NCBI GenBank assembly: GCA_937996235.1
Contig: CALKVK010000017.1
Coordinates: forward strand, 73,073 to 137,072
DNA: 64,000 nucleotides
Direction: 5' to 3'
Source: an uncultured bacterium
Lineage (GTDB): Bacteria; Planctomycetota; JAJSAM01; JAJVHW01
Positions 1-7,787 of this stretch are shown one piece after another. Below the pieces are notes generated by a model, which saw only the letters and a program-made list of their open reading frames with translations, was not told where the DNA came from and did no database searches. Both the position numbers and the translations under genes were made by a program. Position 1 is the first letter of the stretch, and the number at the start of each line of letters is the position of its first letter.

Positions 1-369
1 GCCCTGGCGGATCTCCTCCTTGCGGCTGCCGTTCTCGAGCTCCTGCACCTCGCTCTCGGCGACGGCCAGGTCGGCGCGGGCGCCGCGCAGCTCGATCTCC
101 ACGCGGTGCGTGTCGAAGCGTGCGAGCGGCTCGCCGCGCTTGACGCGCAGACCCTCGCGTCCGAGCAGCTCGGCCACCCGCCCGGCGGTCTCCGCGCCGA
201 CGAGCGACGTGCGCGCGGCGCGCACCGTGCCGACGAACGAGCGCCGGGGCGCGACCTCGCGCCGTACGACGGGCGCCGCGACCACGGGCGACGCCGGCAT
301 CTGCTGCTGCGCGGTCGCCTGGCCGGCGAGTGCGCCGACGAGCAGCAGGGCGGGGAGCTTCCGGATCAT
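1..369 (-). CDS. RND efflux periplasmic adaptor (HlyD/MFP family), N-terminal part
   Basis: The first 123 codons are present; the 3' end lies beyond the window. An N-terminal hydrophobic export signal (LPALLLVGALAGQATA) is followed by a beta strand region and the adaptor signature around residues 55-75 (VGAETAGRVAELLGREG, then VKRGEPLARFD), the lipoyl-like/barrel-sandwich half typical of membrane-fusion proteins. A helical-hairpin start (RADLAVAESEVQELENG) follows. Such proteins bridge an inner-membrane RND pump to an outer-membrane channel. The ATG overlaps the stop codon of the upstream marR by one base (TGATG), so both are translationally coupled and probably share a MarR-controlled promoter. 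Confidence 0.85.
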   Translation of the reverse strand, partial: MIRKLPALLLVGALAGQATAQQQMPASPVVAAPVVRREVAPRRSFVGTVRAARTSLVGAETAGRVAELLGREGLRVKRGEPLARFDTHRVEIELRGARADLAVAESEVQELENGSRKEEIRQG

Positions 370-821
370 CACTCGATCTCCTGTGCGGGGGCCAGGTTGT
401 GCTGAACGCGGCGGAGCAGGTCGATCAGCCCGTCACGTTCGGTGTCGGTGAAGCCCGCGGTCGCGCGGGCCCGCACGCGGCGCGCCGCGGCCGTGATGCC
501 GCTCCACGCCGGACGCGCCGCCGCGGCGACGCGCACCAGGTTCTTGCGCCGGTCCGCGGGGCAGGCCGTGCGCTCGATCCAGCCGTCACGCTCCATCCGG
601 TCCAGCACGCCGGTCAGCGTGGGCGGCTCGATCTGGAGCTGCGCCGCGAGCTCCGCCTGGCTGAGCGCGCCGTCCTTCGCGAGCGCGGCGAGCACCTGGC
701 ACTGGCGGTAGGTGATGCCGAGGGGGCGCAGCTCCGCGGACATCTCGCGCTCGACGGCGCGGGCGGTCCCGACCACCCAGTACCCGATGCTCTGCTCGAA
801 GTCGTAGCGCAGCACCGGCAC
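369..821 (-). CDS. MarR-family transcriptional regulator
   Basis: This 150-residue protein has the usual MarR length and a winged helix at about residues 50-100: SQAELAAQLQIEPPTLTGVLDRMERDGWIER is the recognition helix region and CPADRRKN the wing. The GTG start has a GGAGG-like SD. It is the first gene of an operon with an RND adaptor and is divergent from an MFS transporter, the standard setting for a ligand-responsive repressor of efflux. A perfect palindrome lies 17 bp upstream of its start and overlaps a TAACGA -10-like box, which suggests autorepression. The ligand cannot be predicted. Confidence 0.9.
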   Translation of the reverse strand: MPVLRYDFEQSIGYWVVGTARAVEREMSAELRPLGITYRQCQVLAALAKDGALSQAELAAQLQIEPPTLTGVLDRMERDGWIERTACPADRRKNLVRVAAAARPAWSGITAAARRVRARATAGFTDTERDGLIDLLRRVQHNLAPAQEIE

Positions 822-837
822 CTCCCCTCCGCGGACG

Positions 838-857
838 ATCGTTAGCCCGCTAACGAT
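838..857. promoter_or_regulatory. Perfect 9+2+9 palindrome, probable MarR operator
   Basis: ATCGTTAGC-CC-GCTAACGAT is a flawless inverted repeat in the intergenic space between divergent marR (start 821) and the MFS gene. Length and symmetry match MarR-dimer operators. It contains TAACGA, a plausible -10 for marR, and lies about 90 bp before a TAGCGT box for the MFS gene, so binding could block marR itself and possibly the exporter. Confidence 0.7.
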
Positions 858-958
858 ACGGGAACGCGCGTGCCTGCCGCGGGATTCCCGTCGCCGGGGC
901 GGAGGGCGTGCGCGGCGGTGCTGGTGGCGCGCCCGCGTCGCGGCGTAGCGTGGGGCGC

Positions 959-2206
959 GTGAGCGCCGACGCCGTGCCGCCGCGGGAGACGCGCCTGCCG
1001 CGCGCCGTGTGGGCGCTCGGGCTCGTCTCGTTCTTCGCCGACGTCTCGAGCGAGATGGCGTATCCGCTGCTGCCGCTCTTCCTCGTCGGCGTGCTCGGCG
1101 CGGGGCGCCTCGACCTCGGGCTCGTCGAGGGCGCGGCGGCGCTGCTCGTGGCCGTCACCGCGGCGTTCGCGGGCGTGCTGAGCGACCGCTCGGGGCGCCG
1201 CGTCGGGCTGATCCGCTGGGGCTACGGGCTGCCCGTCCTCGGGAAGACGCTCGTCGCCGTCGCCGGCGCGTGGCCTGTCGTGCTCGGCGGACGGCTCGTC
1301 GACCGCCTCGGCAAGGGGCTGCGCGGCGCGCCGCGCGACGCCCTGCTCGCCGAGGCGACGCCCGCCGCGCTGCGCGGCCGCGCCTTCGGGCTCCACCGCG
1401 CGCTCGACACGGCGGGCGCGCTCGTCGGCGTGCTCGTCTCCGCACTCGTGCTCTGGCTGCTCACGGGCGCCGCGCGCGCAGGCGACGCCGACGCGGCGGC
1501 GATCGCGCCGGGCGTCTACCGCGCGCTCTTCGCGGCGGCGGCGGTGCTCGGCCTCGCGTCGCTCGCGCTCACGTTCCTCGTCCGCGAGCCGCAGGCCGGG
1601 CGCGGCGACCCCGCGACCGCGAAGCCGTCGGCGCTCCCCGGTCTGCGCGTGCCGCCCGCGTGCCGCCCCGTCGTCGCGCTGCTGACGCTGTTCGCGTTCG
1701 CGTCGTCGAGCGACGCGTTCCTGCTGTCGCGCGCCGGCGACGCGGGCCTCGCGGCGTGGCAGGTCGTGCTGCTCTACGCGTCCTACAACGTCGCGTACGC
1801 CGCGCTCTCGTACCCCGCCGGCGCGCTCAGCGACCGCCTCGGGCGCTTCGGCGCGATCGGCGCCGGCTGGGTGCTGCACGCGGGCGTGTACGCGGGCTTC
1901 GCGTTCCTGCCCGAGCGCCGGCCGTGGGCCGTGTGGCCTCTCATGACCGCCCTCGGCGCGTCGCTCGCGCTGACCGACGGCGTCGGCAAGGCGCTCGTCG
2001 CCGACCGCACGACGCGCGAGGAGCGCGCCTCCGTGCTCGGCCTCCTGCGCTGCACGAGCGGCGTCGCGACGTGCGCCGCCGGGCTCGTCGTCGGCGCCGT
2101 CTGGGACGCCGCCGGCCCCGCCCCGGCCTTCAGCGTCGGCGCCGTCGTGGCCGGCCTCGCGGTCGCCCTCCTCCCGCTGGCCGCGCGGCAGCGCGCGCCG
2201 ATATGA
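959..2206 (+). CDS. MFS transporter (drug/metabolite exporter type)
   Basis: This integral membrane protein of about 415 residues has roughly 12 hydrophobic segments. The N-terminal segment (FADVSSEMAYPLLPLFL) and loop A motif (GVLSDRSGRRVGLIRWGYGLPV) are typical of MFS proteins of the multidrug/tetracycline-like groups, and the central and C-terminal halves repeat the pattern (GALSDRLGRFGAIGAGW). I chose GTG at 959 because a TAGCGT -10-like box at 946-951 ends 7 nt before it, as in several apparently leaderless genes here. An in-frame GTG at 908 would add 17 Arg/Gly-rich residues. Divergence from marR suggests an exporter controlled by the same ligand. Confidence 0.85.
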   Translation: MSADAVPPRETRLPRAVWALGLVSFFADVSSEMAYPLLPLFLVGVLGAGRLDLGLVEGAAALLVAVTAAFAGVLSDRSGRRVGLIRWGYGLPVLGKTLVAVAGAWPVVLGGRLVDRLGKGLRGAPRDALLAEATPAALRGRAFGLHRALDTAGALVGVLVSALVLWLLTGAARAGDADAAAIAPGVYRALFAAAAVLGLASLALTFLVREPQAGRGDPATAKPSALPGLRVPPACRPVVALLTLFAFASSSDAFLLSRAGDAGLAAWQVVLLYASYNVAYAALSYPAGALSDRLGRFGAIGAGWVLHAGVYAGFAFLPERRPWAVWPLMTALGASLALTDGVGKALVADRTTREERASVLGLLRCTSGVATCAAGLVVGAVWDAAGPAPAFSVGAVVAGLAVALLPLAARQRAPI

Positions 2207-2343
2207 GATGTCGCTCTGGCACGGTCGTCGCCGCCTTCCGATGCTGGTGATGGCCCCGTCGACGGCGTTCGCGGTCGCGGAGCCGCATGTCGGCGCGTGT
2301 CGCCGCCGTCGAGGACCATGACCTCTCACCGTTTCGGTTCGCG

Positions 2344-2513
2344 TAGGAGCCTGTCCGAGAAACCCTCGAGGATCGGCTTCGTCCAGGTGCGCCGGGCGTC
2401 GTGCCGCGCAGGCGAAGCCGCTGCCGAAGCATCATCGAGCCTGCGCCGTGCGGCGAACGGCGTGCGACGTGGCTCGCTCACCGGTTCCGACGGGTTTTTC
2501 GGACAGGCCCCTA
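2344..2513. mobile_element. 170-bp MITE-like element with 22-bp terminal inverted repeats
   Basis: The outer 22 bases at 2344-2365 (TAGGAGCCTGTCCGAGAAAC...) and 2492-2513 are inverted copies matching at 20 of 22 positions. The ends resemble the CCTGTCCGA/TCGGACAGG termini seen in IS5/IS1182-type elements, and the element is flanked by TA/CTAG-like sequence. There is no transposase inside, so it is either a miniature non-autonomous derivative or a deletion remnant. The rest of the 2207-2583 gap shows no gene. Confidence 0.7.
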
Positions 2514-2670
2514 GTCTCGGGGCTCACCCGGACGCGCTCCGGTGGGGCGCGGGGTCGGCGGCAGCCGACCGGAGGATGCAGCGATGCCAGCGCGGAACAC
2601 CTCGAAGGCGAGCGGCCGTAGCGGTTCGCGCACAGCACGCCATCGCAAGCTTCGGCTCCGGGAGGTGCGC

Positions 2671-2982
2671 GTGAAGAACGCCCTCCACTTCCAGGTTCTC
2701 GCCTACCGCGAGGGCGACGTGTGGCTGGCGCACTGCCTCGAGTGCAACGCCGTGGCGCAGGGCGACTCGGTCGACGAGGCCTTTGCCGGGATCGTGGACG
2801 CGATCACGTTGCTCGTCGACGACGCCCTGATCGCCGGTGATCTCCACGCGGTCTTCGATCCGGCCGACGTCGAGATCTGGAATCGCTACACGCTCGCGCG
2901 CTCGCAGCTCACCGAGATGCAGCGGGAGCCGCAGCAGCTCGCTTCGTCGCCTGAGATCTGCGCGGTCGAGTCTCCCGAGTAG
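2671..2982 (+). CDS. HicB-like antitoxin / small RNase-H-fold protein
   Basis: The core reads FQVLAYREGDVWLAHCLECN followed by an amphipathic helix (SVDEAFAGIVDAITLLVDDAL), the strand-strand-helix layout of HicB partial RNase-H domains. GTG 2671 has an excellent SD (GGAGG, 5-nt spacing). An upstream ATG at 2584, also with an SD (GGAGG, 8 nt), would add 29 basic low-complexity residues. No C-terminal DNA-binding helix is obvious, so autoregulation is uncertain. It is followed after 2 nt by a HicA-like gene, so the pair is in antitoxin-toxin order, the reverse of classical hicAB. Confidence 0.65.
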   Translation: MKNALHFQVLAYREGDVWLAHCLECNAVAQGDSVDEAFAGIVDAITLLVDDALIAGDLHAVFDPADVEIWNRYTLARSQLTEMQREPQQLASSPEICAVESPE

Positions 2983-2984
2983 CC

Positions 2985-3245
2985 GTGTCCGAGCGGCCGA
3001 CGAGGTATCGCGACCTGCTCGCGATCGCGAAGCGGTACGGCGTGCGCGAGCTGCCAGGCCGCGGCAAGGGCAGCGAGCGGCTCTGGGAACGCGACTGCGA
3101 CTGCGACGGCTGCAACGGCCGCCGTCGGATCGCGACGGTCACGCACCACCCGAAGGACCTGGGCTGCGGGCTCATCCGGGCCGTCCGCCAGCGCTTGCAC
3201 CTCGACGCGCGACACGGAGTGACCGACGACGAGTTCTACGCGTAG
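2985..3245 (+). CDS. HicA-like protein lacking the catalytic histidine
   Basis: The 86 residues follow the dsRBD-like HicA layout: helix RYRDLLAIAKRYGVRELPG, the GKGS turn, strands, THHPKDLGCGLIRAVRQRL and a short tail. In HicA toxins the turn reads GSH and the histidine is catalytic. Here residue 31 is Glu (GKGSERLW), and a cysteine-rich insert (C38, C40, C43) follows. THHP later in the chain might supply another histidine. It may be an inactive or repurposed HicA, or a related RNA-binding protein. The GTG start is 2 nt after the HicB-like stop, so the two are co-translated. Confidence 0.6.
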   Translation: MSERPTRYRDLLAIAKRYGVRELPGRGKGSERLWERDCDCDGCNGRRRIATVTHHPKDLGCGLIRAVRQRLHLDARHGVTDDEFYA

Positions 3246-3386
3246 TCCGTCGCCCGCTCCGCCGCGCGACGCCGCACCACGCTCCACCTCCGCCTCCCCG
3301 CCCGCCGAGTGCTCGCGCAGTCCCGGGGTCCTCTCGACGCGGGGCAACGCGCCGAACCGGCGGCCACACCGGCTCCGCCGGTCATC

Positions 3387-3470
3387 GCGCCCCGCGCTGC
3401 CGGAGGCAGCGCAAGTGCAACGCCGCGCCGCGCCCCGCGCTGCCGGAGGCAGCGCAAACGCAACGCCGCG
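3387..3470. repeat. Two tandem copies of a 41-bp hairpin-containing repeat
   Basis: Positions 3387-3427 and 3430-3470 are near-identical, differing only at two adjacent bases (GT/AC). Each holds the hairpin GCGCTGCC-GGA-GGCAGCGC, an 8-bp perfect stem. The repeats lie between the HicA-like gene and a minus-strand membrane protein, where convergent transcripts would end, so terminator or REP-like function is possible. The rest of 3246-3548 shows no gene. Confidence 0.65.
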
Positions 3471-3481
3471 CAGCGCGCAGC

Positions 3482-3561
3482 GCTCCGCCGGCGGCGAGAC
3501 CGCCGTCGATCGCGCTCGAGTTCGCGCCACCCGTCCGCGGCGGTCTCGCTACCGGCGGAGC
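3482..3561. repeat. 80-bp element bounded by 24-bp inverted repeats
   Basis: Positions 3482-3505 and 3538-3561 are inverted copies with 22 of 24 matches (core GCGAGACCGCCG / CGGCGGTCTCGC perfect). The right arm covers the stop codon region of the small membrane protein gene, so the element could be a transcription terminator in either direction, or an inserted palindrome that supplied the present C-terminus. Confidence 0.6.
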
Positions 3562-3773
3562 GCCACCGTCTGCACGACCCCCCAGTGCACGAGGAGTGCA
3601 AGGACCATCGCGCCGAGCAGTCCCGCAGTGAACTTCGCGTCGCCCGGGGCTTCCCACACTGCGAATCGATCGACGCCCAGCACCAGAAGTGCCGACACGA
3701 CCACCCAGTAGGCGGTCACGAAGATCGTCCAGCGCCGTCGCCGCGCGCGACGGAGCCGATGCTCCGACGTCAC
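3549..3773 (-). CDS. Small two-TM membrane protein
   Basis: This 74-residue protein has a basic N-terminus (RLRRARRRRW) and two clear hydrophobic helices, about residues 16-34 (FVTAYWVVVSALLVLGVDRF) and 50-68 (GLLGAMVLALLVHWGVVQ). I recognise no family. The GTG start is supported by a TACCAT -10-like box at 3781-3786 only 7 nt upstream, the same arrangement as other leaderless candidates in this window. Its last codons fall in an inverted repeat. No functional partner is evident. Confidence 0.5.
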   Translation of the reverse strand: MTSEHRLRRARRRRWTIFVTAYWVVVSALLVLGVDRFAVWEAPGDAKFTAGLLGAMVLALLVHWGVVQTVALRR

Positions 3774-3851
3774 GCGGCAGATGGTACCCGAACTCGGCCC
3801 GCGTGGGCGTCCGGTCGTTCGCCGGCCGCTCGGGCCGGGGCCGCCGCCCGC

Positions 3852-5465
3852 TCAGCGCGTGCCGCGGAGGGGGGCGGCCGACAGCGTCCACGCCGGGCGT
3901 CCCGTCGCGTCGTCGCGCGCGCACGGCTCGAGGTGGACGACCGCGCCGCAGACCCGCCCGGGCCGCGGGTCGAGCGTCACGTGCGTCTCGACGAACCCTG
4001 GCGCCCATAGCAGGGCGCGCCAGGGCAGGGCGACGAGCCGGGCCACGCGGGCGACGCCCGACCTCTCGACGGTCGCGGTCACGGGGCCGCAGGCCGTCGC
4101 GCGCCGACCGGCCGCGCACGCGGTGGTGGGGAGGCGGAGCGTGACGCGCCGGGGCGGACGGACCCCGTCGGGACAGCGCAGGGCGATCTGGAGCGCCGCC
4201 CAGGGGAGCAGCCGCACCTCGCCGCGCTCGGAGTCCGGGCGCAGGAAGCGGCGCAGCGCGCGGGTCCGGTCGGGAGTGCGCGTGACGAACGGGTCGACGT
4301 CCCAGCGCGCGAACGCGGCCGGCGAGAAGCCGGGCGCGCTCACGCGCACGACGGCGTCGACGCTCGGCGCCGCGGGCACGGCGTACGTGCCGTCGCCGCC
4401 GCTGACGCCGGACGCTGCGCCGCCCCGCGCCGGAGCGGGCGGGCGGACGACGACGGTCGCGCCCGCGACGGGCGCACCCACGACGTCCGTCACACAGCCC
4501 GCGAGGGCGCGTCCGCGCTCGAGCGTGACGTCGTGGGTCCGCGCGTCGGACGCCGGGCGTGCGAGGAACTCGCGCGGCAGGTGGCCGGGGGCGCCCACGC
4601 GCACGCGACCACCGGTGCGGCACGGCACCACGGCGACGCCGTCGGCTCCCGCGCGCGCGGCGCCGGCCGAGCAGCGGCCGTCCGCTCCGGGCAGTTCCTC
4701 CGCCCGTGCGCCGCGGACGGGCGCGCCCCCTTCGTCGAGCACGCGCACGCGCATCGGCGCGTACGGCCGGACGGCGAGGACGAGGGGCTGTGCCGCGCTC
4801 GCCGGCACGCCCGCGATGCCGTCCGCGAGCACGCACCCGGCGAACACGACGCCGCAGCGCAGGTCGGTCGCGGCCGTCACGCCGTCGAGCGCGAAGCGGC
4901 CGTCGGGGCGGAGCGGCGCCGTCCACGACCCGAGCAGCCGCACCAGCGGGGGCAGGGCGCCTTCAGGGGCGTCGCCCGCTCCGCACCAGGTCGCGGCGGC
5001 GGTCTCGGCGGGGTGCTCGTGGCGGTGGCTCTCGTACCCCGCGAGCACGGCGACCACGGCGCCGCGCCGGCACGCGTCCGGCACGTCCACGTGGACGCGC
5101 CCCGCGAGCGTGCGGCCCACGCGGAGTCGCAGCGTCACGTGCGCCGCGCCGCCGCGCCAGCGCGTGTGCGGCCGCAGCCGGACTCTCTCGTGACCCGCGG
5201 CGCCGACGACGAGCTCGTCGAAGCCGACGCCCTCCGCGATGCGCGGACGGAGCGCGAGCCGGAAGCGCCCGTCGGGCGCTGCGCGCAGGCGTCGCGCGCG
5301 CCGCGGCCCCGCGGTCTCGGCGTCGTCGCGCACCTCGCGCCAGACCTCGACGAACCCGCCCGCTAGGGGCTTGCCCGTGGCGTCGTCGAGGAGCTGTCCG
5401 GTCACGACGACGTGGCGTCGCGTCGTCACCGTCACCAGGCGCGCTCTCGGTTTTCGACCGGGCAT
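3852..5465 (-). CDS. Carboxypeptidase-regulatory-like (beta-sandwich repeat) protein
   Basis: This protein of about 537 residues is built of transthyretin/CarboxypepD_reg-like modules with recurring signatures: VVVTGQLLDDATGKPLAGGFVEV (residues about 15-40), GRTLAGRVHVDVPDA, MRVRVLDEGGAPVRGARAEE and RALAGCVTDVVGAPVAGATVVV. No catalytic domain or clear signal peptide is visible, and the N-terminus is basic (MPGRKPRARLVTVTTRR). Such proteins are abundant in Planctomycetota; carbohydrate or protein binding is an inference only. It is transcribed away from the exported-protein trio that follows. Confidence 0.7.
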   Translation of the reverse strand: MPGRKPRARLVTVTTRRHVVVTGQLLDDATGKPLAGGFVEVWREVRDDAETAGPRRARRLRAAPDGRFRLALRPRIAEGVGFDELVVGAAGHERVRLRPHTRWRGGAAHVTLRLRVGRTLAGRVHVDVPDACRRGAVVAVLAGYESHRHEHPAETAAATWCGAGDAPEGALPPLVRLLGSWTAPLRPDGRFALDGVTAATDLRCGVVFAGCVLADGIAGVPASAAQPLVLAVRPYAPMRVRVLDEGGAPVRGARAEELPGADGRCSAGAARAGADGVAVVPCRTGGRVRVGAPGHLPREFLARPASDARTHDVTLERGRALAGCVTDVVGAPVAGATVVVRPPAPARGGAASGVSGGDGTYAVPAAPSVDAVVRVSAPGFSPAAFARWDVDPFVTRTPDRTRALRRFLRPDSERGEVRLLPWAALQIALRCPDGVRPPRRVTLRLPTTACAAGRRATACGPVTATVERSGVARVARLVALPWRALLWAPGFVETHVTLDPRPGRVCGAVVHLEPCARDDATGRPAWTLSAAPLRGTR

Positions 5466-5579
5466 GGACACGGCACGATCCGGGGCTGTCGCCCGTGCTG
5501 TCAAACACGGCCGCTGCGCAGCCCCCCGGCGCGCGCTACCCTGGCGGGGCGGCGCGCGCGGCGCCGCACGGGAGGTTCC

Positions 5580-6488
5580 ATGCGCACCCGCCTCGCCCTC
5601 GTCCTCACGCTGCTCCTGGCACTGGCGCTCCCTGCGGTCGCGAGCGACCTGTCCGGCGCCGTCGCGGCGATCGCGCAGGCGATGACCGCGCGCGTCACGG
5701 CGATCGGGAACGCGGCCAAGGGCAGCCCGGAGCGGACCGAGGCGCAGCAGCTCGCGAAGGGCGCGAAGGCGCTCGCGAAGTTCGGCGGACAGCTCGACGC
5801 CAAGGGCGTGCGCGTGCTCGCGAAGGCCGCCAAGTCCGTTGCGCGCTCGGGCACGCTCGACGTCGGCGTCGCGAACGGCGTCCGCGGCCTGCTCGACTGC
5901 GCCGCGGAGCTCTTCGCAGCGTCGGAGCAGCAGCTCCTCGCGCAGCTCCCCGGCATCTACGCGCCCTCCGACGTCGAGACGCTGCAGGGCTACCTCGCGG
6001 ATGCGCGCGCCGCGAGCGCCGTCGCGGCGGACCCCGAGTCGGGACTCGACGCGGCGCTGCTCGCGCTGAAGCCGGCCGCCACGGCGTACACGCGCGCCGC
6101 CGCGTTCGCGCAGAAGGTGCTGCAACGCCAGGAAGGGCAGCGGCTGCCGATCCTGCAGTACCCGTACGCGGTCCAGAACCGCAACGGCGTCGACTTCAAG
6201 ATCCAGAAGGTCGCGTTCGACCTGGTCTACACGCCGCAGGGCGGCGGCGCGCCGGTGCGCATCCAGGAGGACTTCCGCGACCACGAGGACGCGGCGTCGG
6301 GCTTCACGCTGCCGTACCTGATGGTCGGCACCGAGGCGGAGTTCGAGATGTACCCCACGCTCTACCGCGCGGTCGCGGCCGTGCTCGGCACGACGCCGAA
6401 CGGGAGCGTGATCGGCGTCATCCACTTCAAGTCGTCGAAGCACGGCAAGGTGGACATCCCCGTCGACGACTTCCTGTTCGCGCCCTGA
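5580..6488 (+). CDS. Exported protein of unknown function
   Basis: This 302-residue protein has a clean Sec signal (MRTRLALVLTLLLALALPAVAS, predicted cut near residue 22). Residues 25-150 are helical and Ala/Lys-rich (GAKALAKFGGQLDAKGVRVLAKAAKSVAR); the C-terminal half is beta-rich and aromatic (YPYAVQNRNGVDFKIQKVAFDLVYTP). ATG 5580 follows a GGGAGG SD, and a TACCCT box lies at 5537-5542. No family is recognised. It is followed by two shorter exported paralogues on the same strand, which suggests a related envelope role. Confidence 0.75.
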   Translation: MRTRLALVLTLLLALALPAVASDLSGAVAAIAQAMTARVTAIGNAAKGSPERTEAQQLAKGAKALAKFGGQLDAKGVRVLAKAAKSVARSGTLDVGVANGVRGLLDCAAELFAASEQQLLAQLPGIYAPSDVETLQGYLADARAASAVAADPESGLDAALLALKPAATAYTRAAAFAQKVLQRQEGQRLPILQYPYAVQNRNGVDFKIQKVAFDLVYTPQGGGAPVRIQEDFRDHEDAASGFTLPYLMVGTEAEFEMYPTLYRAVAAVLGTTPNGSVIGVIHFKSSKHGKVDIPVDDFLFAP

Positions 6489-6571
6489 CCGTCCGTCGCG
6501 CAGGGGTTCCGCGGCGCGGCGCGCGTGCTGCCGCTACGCTGCGCCCGGTCCGCCCAACGAGGAGAGCCGCC

Positions 6572-7129
6572 ATGCCCGCGTCCCGCATCGTCCCCGTCGC
6601 CCTCGTCGCCGCGCTGCTCGTGACGGCGCTGCCCCAGGAGAACGCCTCCGCGGCGTTCGAGCCCGTCGCGGGTTCCGCGTGGAGCATCGCCGGGAAGGGC
6701 AAGGTGAAGGTGAAGGGGCTCCCCAAGGCCTCGGAGGAGCGCAGCGCGCTGGTCCAGTTCGTGGACGGGTCGCGGGTGAGCGTGACGAGCGGCGAGTCCA
6801 CGTTCTTCGACGGCACCTACAGCGGCGGGCAGCTCGGCGACGACGGCAAGGTGCAGAAGAAGATCACCGTCACGCTCACGCCCGACGAGCTCGCGACCTC
6901 CGCCGAGGCGCTCGCGGACGAGGCGCAGGCGATCCTCGCCGACCGCGGTCTGGACGTGCGTCCGGACGTGGTCATCGACACCTACAAGGTCGGCGGGAAG
7001 CTCGCGAAGAACGGCGACCTCCTGAAGGTGGCCGTGAAGTTCAAGTTCACCGCGAGCGTCCTCGGCGTCTCGCGGCGCGGCGTCTTCAGCGCGAAGCTGA
7101 AGGGACCGCACGCCGCCGGAGCGAAGTAG
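6572..7129 (+). CDS. Small exported protein, paralogue 1
   Basis: This 185-residue protein starts with a signal peptide ending near ASA (residues 1-28). The mature part begins AFEPVAGSAWSIAGKGKVKVKG and carries a C-terminal block KVGGKLAKNGDLLKVAVKFK that is almost identical in the next gene. The lipocalin-like pattern (W near the start, alternating strands) suggests a small beta barrel, but I cannot name a family. A TACGCT -10-like box lies at 6535-6540 and an SD (GGAG) precedes ATG 6572. Confidence 0.75.
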   Translation: MPASRIVPVALVAALLVTALPQENASAAFEPVAGSAWSIAGKGKVKVKGLPKASEERSALVQFVDGSRVSVTSGESTFFDGTYSGGQLGDDGKVQKKITVTLTPDELATSAEALADEAQAILADRGLDVRPDVVIDTYKVGGKLAKNGDLLKVAVKFKFTASVLGVSRRGVFSAKLKGPHAAGAK

Positions 7130-7211
7130 CGGTCGCGCACCGCGCGCGACGCGTCGTCCGTCGTCGTCCCGTCCAGCCCGTCACCGCGACCCCGAAGCCG
7201 GAGGCCACACC

Positions 7212-7769
7212 GTGATCGTGACGAAGAACAGGCTGCTCTCCGCCGCGCTCCTCGCGGCGCTCGCTTTGCCGCTCCTGCCGCAGCAGCGCGCCGACGCCGA
7301 GTTCGCGCCCGTCGAGGGCACCGCGTGGCGCGTCGTCGGCAAGACGAAGGAGAAGGTGAAGGGCGTCGGCAAGGTGGTCGCGGAACGCACGGTGACCGTC
7401 ACGTTCGAGGACGCGACGACCGTCGTCGCGCGCTTCGGCTTCTTCCAGCTCTTCGAGGGGAACTACACGGGCGGCGCCACCGGCGAGAACGGCAAGCTCG
7501 ACAAGCGCGTCGTCGTCACGCTCACCGAGCAGCAGGTCACCGACGCCGAGGGCGTGCTCGCGGACCAGGCCGAGGACATCCTCCGCGACAAGGGCATCGA
7601 CGCGCGGCCCGAGGTGCAGCTCACCAGCTACAAGGTGGGCGGCCGGCTCGCGAAGAACGGCGACGTGCTGAAGGTGGCGGTGAAGTTCAAGTTCACGGCC
7701 TCGGCGCTCGGCAAGACGCGCAAGGGCGTCTACGTCGCGAAGCTGAAGGGTCCGCGCGCGCCTTCGTAG
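7212..7769 (+). CDS. Small exported protein, paralogue 2
   Basis: This protein has 185 residues like its upstream neighbour and is collinear with it: signal peptide, FAPVEGTAWRVVGKTKEKVKG, a Gly-rich turn (FEGNYTGGATGENGKLDKR), then KVGGRLAKNGDVLKVAVKFK. Long near-identical DNA in the last 150 bp shows a tandem gene duplication. The GTG start has no strong SD; co-transcription with the upstream gene (82-bp gap) is likely. Function unknown. Confidence 0.75.
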   Translation: MIVTKNRLLSAALLAALALPLLPQQRADAEFAPVEGTAWRVVGKTKEKVKGVGKVVAERTVTVTFEDATTVVARFGFFQLFEGNYTGGATGENGKLDKRVVVTLTEQQVTDAEGVLADQAEDILRDKGIDARPEVQLTSYKVGGRLAKNGDVLKVAVKFKFTASALGKTRKGVYVAKLKGPRAPS

Positions 7770-7787
7770 AGGCGCCGCCGCGCGCGA

